Shown: piece after piece, positions 1 through 10,440 of the stretch | How the letters are laid out: each line of letters begins with the position of its first letter | Numbering within the stretch: the stretch's first letter is position 1 | Notes under the pieces: generated by a model | What the model was told of the DNA's origin: nothing | Seen by the model: only the letters and a program-made list of their open reading frames with translations | The model's database searches: none | Program-made: the position numbers and the translations under genes | Assembly: GCA_028274465.1 (NCBI GenBank) | Contig: CM051456.1 | Coordinates: 63,288,753-63,352,752 of the forward strand | Source: Plantago ovata | Taxonomy: Eukaryota > Streptophyta > Magnoliopsida > Lamiales > Plantaginaceae | Direction of reading: 5' to 3' | DNA: 64,000 nucleotides

Positions 1-183
1 TTGTAGACTTTAATATAATTGCCCCGAAATCTCCGAATTTCAACCAAAACCTGTAAAATAATATCTAAAGGGAAACGTGACACTATTCTAATAAAATGTA
101 CTAAAATATAGCTAAATTAACATAGAGGATAGCTAAAATAGGTGAAAAAGACTCGAATGAAAGTGTAAAATACACATTCATCA
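1..183 (-). repeat. A1 3' LTR, inner end only (cut by window start)
   Basis: It matches the start of the A LTR on the minus strand: TGATGAATGTG read from 183 downward. It lies next to the minus-strand polypurine tract at 184-201. Most of this LTR lies left of the window. Confidence 0.9.
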
Positions 184-201
184 AACTCCCCAAACCGAAC
201 C
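184..201 (-). promoter_or_regulatory. A1 polypurine tract (plus-strand primer)
   Basis: On the minus strand this reads GGTTCGGTTTGGGGAGTT directly before the 3' LTR. That is the position where plus-strand DNA synthesis of an LTR retrotransposon is primed. Confidence 0.75.
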
Positions 202-1340
202 TTTGCTTGTCCTCAAGCAACTAAGCTAGACTCTAATACAAAAAACATGCAAGACACAAAAATGGAGTTTCATGCCAAATAAAATGAACTAATCTACTGA
301 ATCTACCAAATAACATATGAACAAAAACCATATGAATCAAAGCATGAGTATAGGTTGAAGAATACCTCGATTGACTTATACACATCCACATAAGCTCTTA
401 TGTCAAGACAAGATAGTCTCTCGTAACATTCTCTACCTGGACCTAGTCAGTGACGACGTAATGATGCATGCTAAGATACGAATGGTTACCCCGTGCCTAT
501 GAAACTGAGGACTTACTGATGTTCCACCATGTTAAGACTTTTTCTCAAAAGAGGCCGAACCAGTATTGGCTCTCATCAAACGAAGGAGGGTTCCCTATAA
601 AAGATAACACTCCCCGATTCTACCCATCTCTCAAGTAAAGTCTTAAGCTATTCACCACTTCCGGAATGGCAGGACGAGGGTGGTCTAGAACAGATGACAC
701 TCAAGACAAAAAAGATAAAAAATAAAAAACACTATTACGAACATCACAAAAATGGAAAAGACTCAACACTTTGCTAAACGGCTATTTGGCTTTCTTTTTG
801 GACCCTTCTTTGCTTTTTTGGGTCTTCTCTTTTTCTTTTTTTTTCTTTCCAGATTCTCTCTTTTTTCTTTTTCTCTTTTTTTCCTGGAAATTTTCTTTCT
901 TTTTTTTCGATTTTTTCCTAGCCAGCAGTAGCATAACAAAGAGAAACAAAAATGACTCACACGACTTCCCCAAACCTATTCGAAAGAATAGGTTGGGGTA
1001 CAAAATTTACGGAAAAGGGAAAACAACCTCATGATACGAAAATGAAAAACAGAAACAAGTCTAACGATGGTGTAACCCCCTCCCCAAACCTATTCGGAAG
1101 AATAGGTTATAAACAAAGGATCACACAACCTCACACTACCTCCTTCCTAGGCATTTAGCAATCTCAAAGCATGGTGAAGACTTATTTCCTCTTAGGTACA
1201 TAATTACTCGGGAAAACAACCATAAGACCCTAACATGCATCATCCTATTATAAAGGCCTTCGTGAACCGCAGTAGAGAAAACACCACTAAGTGATGTCGA
1301 GACTACCTATCTCAACTAAGTGCAATACATAAATGTGACA
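184..1340 (-). other. A1 conserved untranslated 3' region
   Basis: This non-coding stretch matches A2 8040-9169 closely and D about 45340-46513 recognisably. It contains two AACCTATTC...GAATAGGTT hairpins (973-994 and 1087-1108), a long polypyrimidine run (about 816-925, polypurine in the sense of the element) and a GACCC...GGGTC pair. Short ORFs here are translations of the low-complexity run and are not genes. The role is unknown; RNA packaging or priming are possibilities (inference). Confidence 0.7.
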
Positions 1341-1763
1341 AGCCAAGCGAGAAAAACCTCAAACAAATTCATAGAGATGAAGCATACGATTAATGGCATA
1401 GTTAGTTGATCTACCCAATAAAAGAGTTCAAAAAATTCGGCAATAAACTCCATATAAAACATGCAAGACTATCCTAGGATGAATGAAGTGAAATGCAACC
1501 TACCAAATCTAAGAAAGCGGTAAACGTGCAGATGCAAATGCAAACGGATAAAGCATGCGAGGTACTATACTCATCCTACCAATACCAAGCTCCAAACTAA
1601 CAACATCAGATCACTTAAATCCCATCCCCCCTCATGAAATTAACGCTAGTCCCTAGCAGTAAGAAAATGAGGAATTAAGATGTGATACTAGATGTTACCC
1701 TATGGTTTGGCCTCGGTCGGCTGAGTATGCTGCTTGTGGGTTATTGGACCTCCTCTGTGAGCT

Positions 1764-1973
1764 TCATAGGTGGTCATCAGGTTTTCTGGCAGGTGCAGTA
1801 GTTCGATTTATAGGCCGGACAGGAGCAACTCCCCTATCAGAGTCATCATTGCCTGTATGGCCTTCATTGTCACTACTGTCACGCACATCCTCACTAGTAG
1901 AGTTGTAGTGGCAGGTAGAATTCTCAAGAGTGGCCGCCGCTGTTATGGAATCCCCCATCATGAAGCCCTCCAA
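1764..1973 (-). CDS. A1 small acidic ORF (69 aa), unknown function
   Basis: I do not recognise this protein. It is kept at exactly 69 codons in both A1 and A2 (7406-7615), with a conserved N-terminal part (DSITAAA, LENSTCH) and an acidic serine-rich middle containing SSDNEGHTGNDDSD. It lies downstream of the 118-aa ORF2 and upstream of the untranslated 3' region. In A2 the middle has a run of five aspartates where A1 has EDVRD. Conservation of length suggests either coding function or recent common descent; two copies cannot separate these. It may be the C-terminal piece of a longer ancestral ORF2. Confidence 0.35.
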   Translation of the reverse strand: MEGFMMGDSITAAATLENSTCHYNSTSEDVRDSSDNEGHTGNDDSDRGVAPVRPINRTTAPARKPDDHL

Positions 1974-2151
1974 TAGGATGTGAACTGTTGAAGGGGAAAG
2001 GGCAGTGGTATCAAGACCTCCCCCTCCAACGTTTTACACCACGAGAAGGTTACAGTAAGCTGCTCGGACACTCAGAAGTCTTTTACCTTTTTCTCCAAAT
2101 TTTTCCACATTCTCTACCGTGGATCCGCCCGATGTCTATATGATGCTCACT

Positions 2152-2334
2152 TTAGAGGAAGGCAAGGGGAACCCCAACAAGGTGCTGGGTACCCATGTCA
2201 TTACGTTTTGGAACCAAGCTAGCGCTTCGGAACCTTTGAGCAACTTCGGACTCAAGATCGAATCCGTCGCGGCAAGACTGTCCCGGTGCCTTCCTGTTCA
2301 CTCGAACTCTGCAGTCCTCGTGATGGAGTGCTGA
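2152..2334 (-). pseudogene. A1 ORF2 (118 aa), C-terminal half, cut off by A2
   Basis: This is the second half of a 118-codon ORF whose first half is at 10614-10441. The halves are separated only by A2 and its CATAA duplication. Together they have exactly the length of the uninterrupted A2 copy (6872-7228). The protein is basic near SALHHEDCRVRVNRK and has no family I recognise. The A2 insertion destroyed it. Confidence 0.5.
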
Positions 2335-2683
2335 CATAATGATGAATGTGTATTTTACACTTTCATTCGAGTCTTTTTCACCTAATTTAGCTATCCTCTA
2401 TGTTAATTTAGCTATATTTTAGTACATTTTATTAGAATAGTGTCACGTTTCCCTTTAGATTTTATTTTACAGGTTTTGGTTGAAATTCGGAGATTTACGG
2501 GCAATTATATTGAAGTCTACAAGGAATTGGTGTTCCAGAAGCATATTTGGAGTATCTGAAGGTTTCCGGATAGGATTTGGAGTCTAGGGGCCGAATCTGG
2601 AGGTTAGAAGGCTACTAGAAGTCATAAACCGAGTCCGAAAAGGTGAAGAAATCCAAAACGCGAAAATCTCGCGTTCACACTGG

Positions 2684-2698
2684 GGGGCGAACCGCCCC
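2684..2698 (+). repeat. A-type hairpin GGGGCG-AAC-CGCCCC in A2 5' LTR
   Basis: A perfect 6-bp stem with an AAC loop just upstream of the LTR TATA-like box. The 3' LTR has two such units (9526-9540 and 9548-9560), so copy number varies between the LTRs of one element. Confidence 0.8.
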
Positions 2699-2713
2699 AG
2701 AGGAATTCCGGGC

Positions 2714-2723
2714 CCATATATAG
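2714..2723 (+). promoter_or_regulatory. A2 5' LTR TATA-like box
   Basis: CCATATATAG is followed about 50-80 bp later by pyrimidine-rich sequence. The same box lies at about 9582-9591 in the 3' LTR and on the minus strand at about 14771-14782 in A1. Likely the Pol II promoter of the element; the transcription start is not shown by sequence alone. Confidence 0.5.
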
Positions 2724-3578
2724 TTGCGAGTTTTCTCTCCGAAAATCATATCTTTCCAAGCCTTCTTTCTCACCTCTCTCTATAGTTTTAGGTAGGAACT
2801 TCCCGGGGCCTGTCCTGGGAGTTCCGTAGCTTAGGGGATACTTTTTCATAGCAGATTGGAGCGCGTAGGATCACAATCATCCGGAGATTGACAACCTTCG
2901 GTAACTTTGTATCTTACAACTTTTATCTACTTATTTTATATATTCTTTCAATATGTTTTCTTCTATGATTGCTATTGATTGCATGCACATTATGAGTAGC
3001 TAAATTTATCGTTGGTGGTAGTATGTGAATTCTTAGCGAGGGAAGATAATCATGCTAATGGCTATATCGCGCATTATACTCCGTGTCATTCCTTTATTTC
3101 GTTGATGAGTTGAACACCAAAATTCTCGTATGTTGTATTGATCATTATGCACACTAGGACACTTGTCGGCCAATCAGACTTAATTATCTTCGTAGTGTTG
3201 AATGATTACGGAACACAATAGGACGTTAGTTGTTGACAGGTCAGACCCATACTATCTTGGTAGTGCACAATACTTATAACAGGACCCTAGATTCATTCAA
3301 AGATCTCTATGCAAGACCGAGGAATTTATGCATGATTATCGACCCATTATGTTAAGAAGGACCATACTATCACCAACCTCCATTATCTGCTAGAAAACCC
3401 CCTATTGCTTTTTATTTGCTGTTTTATATTTTCTTGATTAAATAGATAAAGCTAGTTATAGTCCTGAGAGAACGACACTCGAGTCATTCTGCTACTACAC
3501 TACGGTTTTCGTTGTAGTTGTGGATTGCCTGGCTAAATTACAAATATTATTTGATTGAATCTGACACGTTCATCAAAT

Positions 3579-3596
3579 TGGCGCCGTTGCCGGGGA
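3579..3596 (+). promoter_or_regulatory. A2 primer-binding site, tRNA-Asp type
   Basis: TGGCGCCGTTGCCGGGGA is complementary to the 3' end of plant tRNA-Asp (TCCCCGGCAACGGCGCCA). It lies three bases after the 5' LTR. This primer is usual in Tat/Athila-type Gypsy elements. Confidence 0.9.
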
Positions 3597-3737
3597 CTAT
3601 ACTCCTTTTTTCTGTTTAATTTGTTTTTATTTACAGCTTTAAATTCCTATTTCTTTTAGTTCTAGTTTTCCTTTTTAATCTCTCTCTGTTTTCCTATTTG
3701 TTTCTAAACACCTCTTCTAGTCTGTCACAGATTGTGT

Positions 3738-5758
3738 ATGCCGCATACACGTTCTGCAGGAATACCGCTTGCTGATTCAATTGCTGAGATCGATAGAGTC
3801 TACCACCAAAGAAGGCGACTCCTTTTCAAGGAAATCGACGGAATGGCAGAAGCTAGACCACTGAAGGCATGGGTACAACCCACCAAGGATCGTATGATGG
3901 GACCGGCGATTGTTCTTTCGCCTGCAACCCGAGATCTGGAAATCAAGAACCACGCATTCCAATAACTTCCGAGGTTCTATGGCTTATCAAGGGAAGATGT
4001 GATGGGGTACTTGAACGATATCGATGATTTCGTCAACCAACTCCCACGAACCGGAGCTGACATAACAACGGATGAGTTAAGGATGAAGGTTTTTGCAATG
4101 GGACTTGGCGGCAGAGCCAAGTCATGGCTGAGTTCTCTACCAGCCGGCTCGCTGGACACTTGGGAAAAGGTTTTTTCAGCTTTCATGGAAAAATACTTCC
4201 CACACACTCTGACTACCGCGCTTAAGGCGCAGATCACTGGATTCAAGCAGGACTATGATGAGACCATCTACACCGCGTTCGAGAGGTTCCAAGATCTCAC
4301 GAACAAGTGCCCTCACCATGGTTTTGAACTTTCCGACTTAGTACAACACTTCTACAATGGACTAACCTTCGAGAACCAACAAGTGGTGGATTTCCAATGC
4401 CGAGGCAATATTTGGGAGGAAACCGCAGAAGCCGTCTGGGCAGTTTTCGAAAGGCTTGCTAAGGGATCGCAGTTCAAGGACCCAAGAGCAATGGTTAGGA
4501 GACGTGGACCCGAAGCTCCACCGACTCAAGAAGCCCCTATGTACAGGGGGAATGGGGATCAATTCGAGTGCTTTACCAACGAATTGAAGCAAGTCCTCAA
4601 GAGCGCCACCGGAACAACTGTTTTGAACGAAGTATGCCAAATATGCAAGAACTATGGGCATGGAGCTCATATGTGTAGATCGGAGTTGGCATACGAAGAT
4701 GGCAACTGGGCTCGAGGAGGAGAAGAAGAAGCCTTCGCTACAGAGTTTGGTACTCAAGAAGTTAGCTACGGACAAGACGGTAGGAATCCTCGAGGTGGAT
4801 TCTGGAGAAGAGGATACCGTAACAATCAAGGATATGCACCGGCTAACCAAACTTATGGGCCTAACAAAGACCGTAGCAGGCTGAACTATGGTAATGATCA
4901 CTGCGAAAACCCCGCTCCGAAAGAGCCACCGAAGTCGAAGACAGCTCTACTGATGGAGAACTTACAGAAGATGGTCGATCACACACAAAGCTTTCTCAAA
5001 TGGTATGAAGAGGATTCTGAGAAAACTAGGGCAAGGCTCGATAGGTTGGAAGAGAGCACTAGGCTTGCCCATCAAAAGATGCAAGAGTTGATCGACCGAA
5101 GAGCAAGTAGGGAACAAAGCAACACTGAGAAGGTCGTTAGGTGCGAGTGTTGCATGAAGGAAGAACTTCTGCAGGCTGAGGAAGAAGAGGAGGACCTTGG
5201 TACTGACACAAGTGATGAGGAGCAAGAGGATCCCGAACCACTCCCTAAAAGTTTCGACGTTAAGGTAGGGATTGGTGAGCTTGAAGATGTCCGTGCCACA
5301 CTAGATACGGGATCCTACTCAAACATAATTCCTTTGAATGTGTTTGAAAAGAGTAACCTTGGAAAACTATCCGAGGAAAGGGCTATTGTGCGACTGGCGG
5401 ATGGATCATTCATGAGACCCGAAGGCGTTGTGAAAAATGTGTTGGTCAAGATTGGTGAAGCATCAATAAACACCAATTTCGTAGTTATGCCGGCATCTGG
5501 ACAGGGGATGTCATACTCTTAGGGCAAACATTCTTGACCAAGCTACGCTCCGTGATGGACATCTACCAAAGAACTTGCACCATCGAGGTGGATGGCAAGC
5601 AACACGTATTACAAGCCATACCTGATCCACCAGAGCCGCCAGATATAATTACTCACTATTGTGGTCTTGCAGCCTATATTCTTTCTTATTCACAGGTTCG
5701 TGGCATGGAAAGGAGATCGATGAAGGGGAAGCCTAGTACCCGCAAAAAGAAGAGATAG
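3738..5758 (+). pseudogene. gag: A2 gag-aspartic protease, broken
   Basis: The start ATG (MPHTRS) is chosen because A1 and D begin in the same way (MPNTRS, MPRTRT). Order: N-terminal region, a retrotransposon gag capsid domain (roughly residues 85-230, with VMGYLNDIDDF and FMEKYFPHTL), a CCHC zinc knuckle CQICKNYGHGAHMC (about residue 300), a Gly/Arg/Tyr-rich stretch, an acidic linker and a pepsin-like retroviral protease with LDTG (about residue 520). The frame then stops at a basic tail; no RT follows. Lesions: CAA to TAA at 3963-3965, and a short deletion near 5505 that shifts frame (A1 is intact there). An internal segment before VVRCECC present in A1 is also missing. Confidence 0.85.
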
Positions 5759-5802
5759 GCGCAGACAGGAGTAGAGTCAAAGACTTTAAACAATGACGCT
5801 AT

Positions 5803-5818
5803 CCGGGAGACAACCCGG
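5803..5818 (+). other. Hairpin just after the A2 gag-protease stop
   Basis: CCGGG-AGACAA-CCCGG lies 45 bases after the stop codon. A1 has the same stem with loop AGGCAA (11640-11655, minus) and D has CTCGGG-AGGCAA-CCCGAG (42656-42673). The outer C-G to T-A change keeps pairing, which suggests an RNA structure. Its position suggests a terminator, packaging or translation role (inference). Confidence 0.6.
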
Positions 5819-6025
5819 AATTTTTTATCGCTTTCTTTACTGCTTTTCTGCATGCACTTCATTCTTGAACTGTTTGCTTCTCATATGCGAATTTGTTCAT
5901 GTGTGTGTCGTATATGCTTTTGTTTGAGTGAGATTTTTCGAGTGTTTTTTTTGAAAAAAATTTAGTTTCGGGATTAAAACCGCATTTTCTGACATCGGGA
6001 CCCGTCTCCCCGCAATGGGGAGCAC

Positions 6026-6061
6026 GGGGCGAACCGCCCCAATTGGGGGGCGAACCGCCCC
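6026..6061 (+). repeat. Two A-type GCG-AAC-CGC hairpins downstream of gag-protease
   Basis: GGGGCG-AAC-CGCCCC occurs at 6026-6040 and again at 6047-6061. A third stem-like run CTCCCC...GGGGAG precedes it near 6007-6023. A1 has one copy at the same place (11424-11438, minus). Confidence 0.8.
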
Positions 6062-6295
6062 ACAGTCCCAGATCTTAAAAAACGCGGATTTCAACCCCAA
6101 AACCATATTTTCTTCATTCATCTTCATCCATACTCCCAAAAAACCCGAAAAGTGCGATTTTGCTTCTAAATCTTCGTAACTTCTTCGTTTCTTGACCAAA
6201 TTGAGTGTTCTTTAGCTTATTTTGAAGCCTATTACATGATCTATCATCCAAACCGATCAGGTTTCATCCTAATTCGTTAGATTTGCAGATCTGAG

Positions 6296-6840
6296 GTATC
6301 ATCTTTAAGAACCCTAATTTTCGAATTTAGGGGTTTTCTAATTTGAGCTTCAATTATGCTTGTTTGATGCATGGGTATGTTGTTTATGTGTTTAGACATG
6401 TTATTTACTATCAATTGCATGCTCAATTTTGCTTAAATTGTTGATTTGGGTATTTTGCTATTAGATGGTATATCTTGTTATGCATTATGTCTTTATCTTT
6501 GATTTATAGCATGTGGATATGTTTATTGGTGTAATGTTGGTGGATTTGACGATAGAATGCTTATTAGTTAAGAATGAGGATTTATGCTGTTGAATTTTTT
6601 GCGCTGCTATGGTATGAATTGAAACCTTGTTATCAAGGTTATTGGTTGTCTAGTAAGAGCATGATGTTTATGTATTGCATGTAGTAGTTACGTTGATATG
6701 TTGCATGATGAAGTAGCTAGGCTAGACATTGCGGTTTGGGGAGTTCGATTGATGAATTTATCACTTGCGTGTCTCGCTTTTACACTAGCATATATTTGAG
6801 TCTGTTTTGAGTCGCACGAGGTACTAATCGCTGTTTGTAG
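6296..6840 (+). other. Probable intron upstream of A2 ORF2
   Basis: A donor-like GAG^GTATC at 6296 and an acceptor-like CTGTTTGTAG^GTACC at 6840 bracket 545 bases of T-rich sequence. TACTAAT, 10-17 bases before the acceptor, fits a plant branch point. A1 (11189-10646, minus) and D (43160-43639) have donor, branch point and acceptor at the same place although their surrounding sequence differs. It would let a spliced RNA express ORF2. Splicing itself is inferred. Confidence 0.5.
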
Positions 6841-6871
6841 GTACCATACTAAGGGTAGGGAGTATTCCCGT

Positions 6872-7228
6872 ATGATTGCTGTGAAGAACCATGTCAAGGA
6901 AGGTGATCTCGCTAGATGTGCGTTCGAGCCAAGGGGTTTGGCAACAACGTCGTGGATTATCCGAGAGGAGGAGCTAGAGTACACATGGAGTAAGGACTCC
7001 TATGCCTATTCATGCACCACTGAAGGGTCAGAAACCACTATTATGTCAGCACTCCATCACGAGGACTGCAGAGTTCGAGTAAACAGGAAGGCACCGGGAC
7101 ATTCTAGCAGCGACGGAAGTAATCTTGAGTTCGCAGTTGCTAGAAGGTTCCGAAGCGCTAGCTTGGTTCCAAAACGTAACGACATGGGTACACAGTCCCT
7201 CGTTGGGGCACCCCTTGCCTGCCTCTAA
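6872..7228 (+). CDS. A2 ORF2 (118 aa), unknown function
   Basis: This ORF starts about 30 bases after the predicted splice acceptor with MIAVKNHVKEGDL. It keeps exactly 118 codons in both A2 and the reconstructed A1 copy. It shows no membrane segment; Cys and His are sparse and the C-terminal half is basic. It does not resemble the 321-aa ORF2 of element D, although it follows the same intron-like unit. I cannot assign a family. It may be a decayed remnant of a longer ORF, since overlapping frames downstream (to about 7346) are also similar between copies. Confidence 0.45.
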   Translation: MIAVKNHVKEGDLARCAFEPRGLATTSWIIREEELEYTWSKDSYAYSCTTEGSETTIMSALHHEDCRVRVNRKAPGHSSSDGSNLEFAVARRFRSASLVPKRNDMGTQSLVGAPLACL

Positions 7229-7405
7229 AGTGAGCATCATATTGACATTGGTCGGAGCAACAGTGGATAAAGTGGTCAAAATTGGAGAAAAAGGTAGAAG
7301 ACTTCTGAGCGTCCGAACAGCTTACTGTAACCTTCTCGAGGTGTAAATCGTTGGAGGGGGGGTCCTGATACCACTGCCCTTTCCCCTTCAACAGTTCACA
7401 TCCTA

Positions 7406-7615
7406 TTGAAGGGCTACAGGATGGAGAATTCCATAACAGCGGCGGCTAATCTTGAGAATTCTACCTGCCACTGCAACTCTACTGGCGATGATGATGATGA
7501 CAGTAGTGACAATGAAGGCCATACGGGCAATGATGACTCTGATAGAGGAGTTGATCCTGACCGGCCTAAAAATGGAACTACCGCAACCATCAGAAGACCT
7601 GATGTCACACTATGA
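7406..7615 (+). CDS. A2 small acidic ORF (69 aa), unknown function
   Basis: This is the counterpart of the A1 ORF at 1973-1764 and has the same length. The start MKGYRMENSITAAA lines up with MEGFMMGDSITAAA in A1. The centre is acidic (DDDDDSSDNEGHTGNDDSDRG). I do not recognise it. It may be a separate small protein or the tail of an ancestral ORF2. Confidence 0.35.
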   Translation: MKGYRMENSITAAANLENSTCHCNSTGDDDDDSSDNEGHTGNDDSDRGVDPDRPKNGTTATIRRPDVTL

Positions 7616-8251
7616 AACTCACAGAGGAGGCCCAATAAACCACAAGCAGCATACTCAGCCGACCGAGGCCAAACCATGGGGTAACATCTAGTATCACATC
7701 TTATTTCCTCATTTTCTTACTGCTAGGGACTAGCGTTAATTTCATGAGGGGGGATTGGATTTAAGTGATCTAGTATTATTAGTTTGGAGCTTGACTTTGG
7801 TAGACTGAGTATAGTACCTCACATGCTTTATCTCTTTGTTTGCATTTGCACGTTTACTGCTTTCTTAGATTTTTTAGGTTGCATTCATCCTAGGATAGTT
7901 TTGCATATGGAGTTTATTGCCGAATTTTTTGAACTTTTTTATTGGTTAGATCAACTAGCTATGCCATTAATCGTATGCTTCATCTCTATGAATTTGTTTG
8001 AGGTTTATCTCCCTTAGCTTGTCACATTTATGTATTGCACTTAGTTGAGCTAGGTAGTCTCGACATCACTTAGTGGTGTTTTCTCTACTGCGGTTCACGA
8101 AGGCCTTTATAATAGGATGATGCATGTTAGGGGCTTATGGTTGTTTTCCCGAGTGATTATGTACCTAAGAGGCAACAAGTCTTCACCATGCTTTGAGATT
8201 GCTAAATGCCTAGGAAGGAGGTAGTGTGAGGTTGTGTGATCCTTTGTTTAT

Positions 8252-8386
8252 AACCTATTCTTCCGAATAGGTTTGGGGAGGGGGTTATACCATCATAGAC
8301 TTGTTTCTGTTTTTCATTTTCGTATTGTGAGTTTATTTTTCCCCTTCCGTAAATTTTGTACTCCAACCTATTCTTTCGAATAGGTT
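8252..8386 (+). repeat. Two AACCTATTC/GAATAGGTT hairpins with polypurine tails (A2)
   Basis: Units at 8252-8273 (loop TTCC) and 8365-8386 (loop TTTC) have identical 9-bp arms. Each is followed by TGGGGA, echoing the true polypurine tract (GGTTTGGGGAGTT). D has three units (45529-45550, 45639-45660, 45718-45739) with loops TATC, TTTC and TCTC. Confidence 0.8.
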
Positions 8387-8440
8387 TGGGGAAGTCGTGT
8401 GAGTCAATTTGTTTCTCTTTTTGTTATGCTACTGCTGGCT

Positions 8441-8552
8441 AGAAAAAAAATCGAAAAAAAGAAAGAAAATTCCAGAAGAAAACGAAAAAAGAAAAAGAAA
8501 AAAGAGTCTAGAAAGAAAAAAAGAGAAGACCCCAAAAAGCAAGAAGGGTCCA
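8441..8552 (+). repeat. Long internal polypurine run (A2)
   Basis: About 110 bases of almost pure A and G, ending near GACCCC...GGGTCC. The equivalent is pyrimidine at 816-925 (A1, minus element) and purine at 45783-45893 (D). It could act as an extra plus-strand primer or simply be expanded low complexity. Confidence 0.7.
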
Positions 8553-9151
8553 AAAAATAAAGCCAAATAGCAGTTTAGCAAAGTTTGAGTCTTTTCCATT
8601 TTTCGTATTGTTCGTAATTGTGTTTTTCTATTTTTTATCTTTTTTGTCTTAAGTGTCATCTGTTCTAGACCACCCTCGTCCTGCCATTCAGGAAGTGGTG
8701 AAAAGCTTAAGACTTTACTTGAGAGATGGGTAGAATAGGGGAGTGTTATCTTTTATAGGGAACGCTCCTTCGTTTGATGAGAGCCAGTACTGGTTCGACC
8801 TCTTTTGAGGGAAAGTCTTAACATGGTGGAACAGCAGTAAGTCCTCAGTTTCATAGGCACGGAGCAACCATTCGTATCTTAGCATGCATCATTACGTCGT
8901 CACTGACTAGGTCCAGGTAGACAATGTTACGAGAGACTATCTTGTCTTGACATAAGTGCTTATGTGGATGTGTATAAGTCAATCGATGTATTCTTCAACC
9001 TATATTCATGCTTTGATTTATATGGTTTTTGTTCATATGTTATTTGGTAGATTCAGTAATTTAGTTCATTTTATTTGGCATGAAACTCCATTTTTGAGTC
9101 TTGCATGTTTTTTGTATTAGAGTCTAGCATAGTTGCTTGAGGACAAGCAAA

Positions 9152-9169
9152 GGTTCGGTTTGGGGAGTT
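9152..9169 (+). promoter_or_regulatory. A2 polypurine tract
   Basis: GGTTCGGTTTGGGGAGTT directly abuts the 3' LTR start TGATGAATG. Confidence 0.75.
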
Positions 9170-10440
9170 TGATGAATGTGTATTTTACACTTTCATTCGA
9201 GTCTTTTTCACCTTATTTAGCTATCCTCTATGTTAATTTAGCTATATTTTAGTACATTTTATTAGAATAGTGTCACGTTTCCCTTTAGATTTTATTTTAC
9301 AGGTTTTGGTTGAAATTCGGAGATTTACGGGCAATTATATTGAAGTCTACAAGGAATTGGTGTTCCAGAAGCATATTTGGAGTATCTGAAGGTTTCCGGA
9401 TAGGATTTGGAGTCTAGGGGCCGAATCTGGAGGTTAGAAGGCTACTAGAAGTCATAAACCGAGTCCGAAAAGGTGAAGAAATCCAAAACCGCGTCGAAAA
9501 CGCGAAAATCTCGCGTTTACACTGGGGGGCGAACCGCCCCAGCTCTCGGGCGAACCGCCCCAGAGGAATTCCGGGCCTATATATAGTTGCGAGTTTTCTC
9601 TCCGAAAATCATATCTTTCCAAGCCTTCTTTCTCACCTCTCTCTATAGTTTTAGGTAGGATCTTCCCGGGGCCTGTCCTGGGAGTTCCGTAGCTTAGGGG
9701 ATACTTTTCATAGAAGATTGGAGCGCGTAGGATCACAATCATCCGGAGATTGACAACATTCGGTAACTTTGTATCTTACAACTTTTATCTACTTATTTTA
9801 TATATTCTTTCAATATATTTTCTTCTATGATTGCTATTGATTGCATGCACATTATGAGTAGCTAAATTTATCGTTGGTGGTAGTATGTGAATTCTTAGCG
9901 AGGGAAGATAATCATGCTAATGGCTATATCGCGCATTATACTCCGTGTCATTGCTTTATTTCGTTGATGAGTTGAACACCAAAATTCTCGTATGTTGTAT
10001 TGATCATTATGCACACTAGGACACTTGTCGGCCAATCAGACTTAATTATCTTCGTAGTGTTGAATGATTACGGAACACAATAGGACGTTAGTTGTTGACA
10101 GGTCAGACCCATACTATCTTCGTAGTGCACAATACTTACAACAGGACCCTAGATTCATTCAAAGATCTCTATGCAAGACCGAGGAATTTTATGCATGATT
10201 ATCGACCCATTATGTTAAGAAGGACCATACTATCACCAACCTCCATTATCTGCTAGAAAACCCCCTATTGCTTTTTATTTGCTGTTTTATATTTTCTTGA
10301 TTAAATAGATAAAGCTAGTTATAGTCCTGAGAGAACGACACTCGAGTCATTCTGCTACTACACTACGGTTTTCGTTGTAGTTGTGGATTGCCTTTGGCTA
10401 AATTACAAATATTATTTGATTGAATCTGACACGTTCATCA
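9170..10440 (+). repeat. A2 3' LTR
   Basis: It matches 2340-3575 nearly base for base, but carries two GCG-AAC-CGC hairpins (9526-9540 and 9548-9560) and an extra CG-rich segment at about 9490-9497. It ends TTCATCA, followed by the CATAA duplication. Confidence 0.95.

Larger units (their letters stand above)
2340..3575 (+). repeat. A2 5' LTR
   Basis: It begins TGATGAATGTG and ends ACACGTTCATCA, with a 7-bp terminal inverted repeat. It lies directly upstream of the primer-binding site. A TATA-like run (CATATATAG) lies at about 2715-2723, and a GGGGCG-AAC-CGCCCC hairpin lies just upstream at 2684-2698. It is shorter than the 3' LTR because it lacks one of two hairpins and a short CG-rich segment. 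Confidence 0.95.
7900..9169 (+). other. A2 conserved untranslated 3' region
   Basis: No convincing gene. The region is shared with A1 and, at lower identity, with D (about 45190-46513). Shared landmarks in order: GAGTTTATTGCC, TCTCGACATCAC, CTGCGGTTCACGA, GCCTAGGAAGGAGGTAGTG, the AACCTATTC hairpins each followed by a TGGGG purine run, a long A/G tract, a GACCC...GGGTC pair, and GTTTGATGAGA. Such conservation between families with different LTRs suggests cis-acting RNA function or exchange between families. Confidence 0.7.
2340..10440 (+). mobile_element. Element A2: full-length non-autonomous Gypsy-type element inserted in A1
   Basis: It has two LTRs (2340-3575 and 9170-10440) with TGATGAA/TTCATCA ends, a tRNA-Asp primer site, gag-protease, a probable intron, ORF2, a long 3' UTR and a polypurine tract. 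The 5-bp target duplication is CATAA (2335-2339 and 10441-10445). It landed in opposite orientation in a sister copy. The LTRs are nearly identical apart from one indel in the hairpin zone, so insertion looks recent. It lacks pol, like A1. The gag-protease frame carries one nonsense codon and one frameshift. Confidence 0.95.

Noticed and set aside
763..1034. Overlapping Lys/Phe-rich ORFs on both strands
   Set aside because: They are translations of the polypyrimidine/polypurine run and hairpins of the A 3' region.
4362..4901. 179-aa minus-strand ORF inside A2 gag
   Set aside because: Shadow of gag; the plus-strand frame carries the capsid and zinc-knuckle motifs.
7784..8017. 77-aa hydrophobic ORF in the A2 3' region
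   Set aside because: The matching sequence in D and A1 does not keep the frame.
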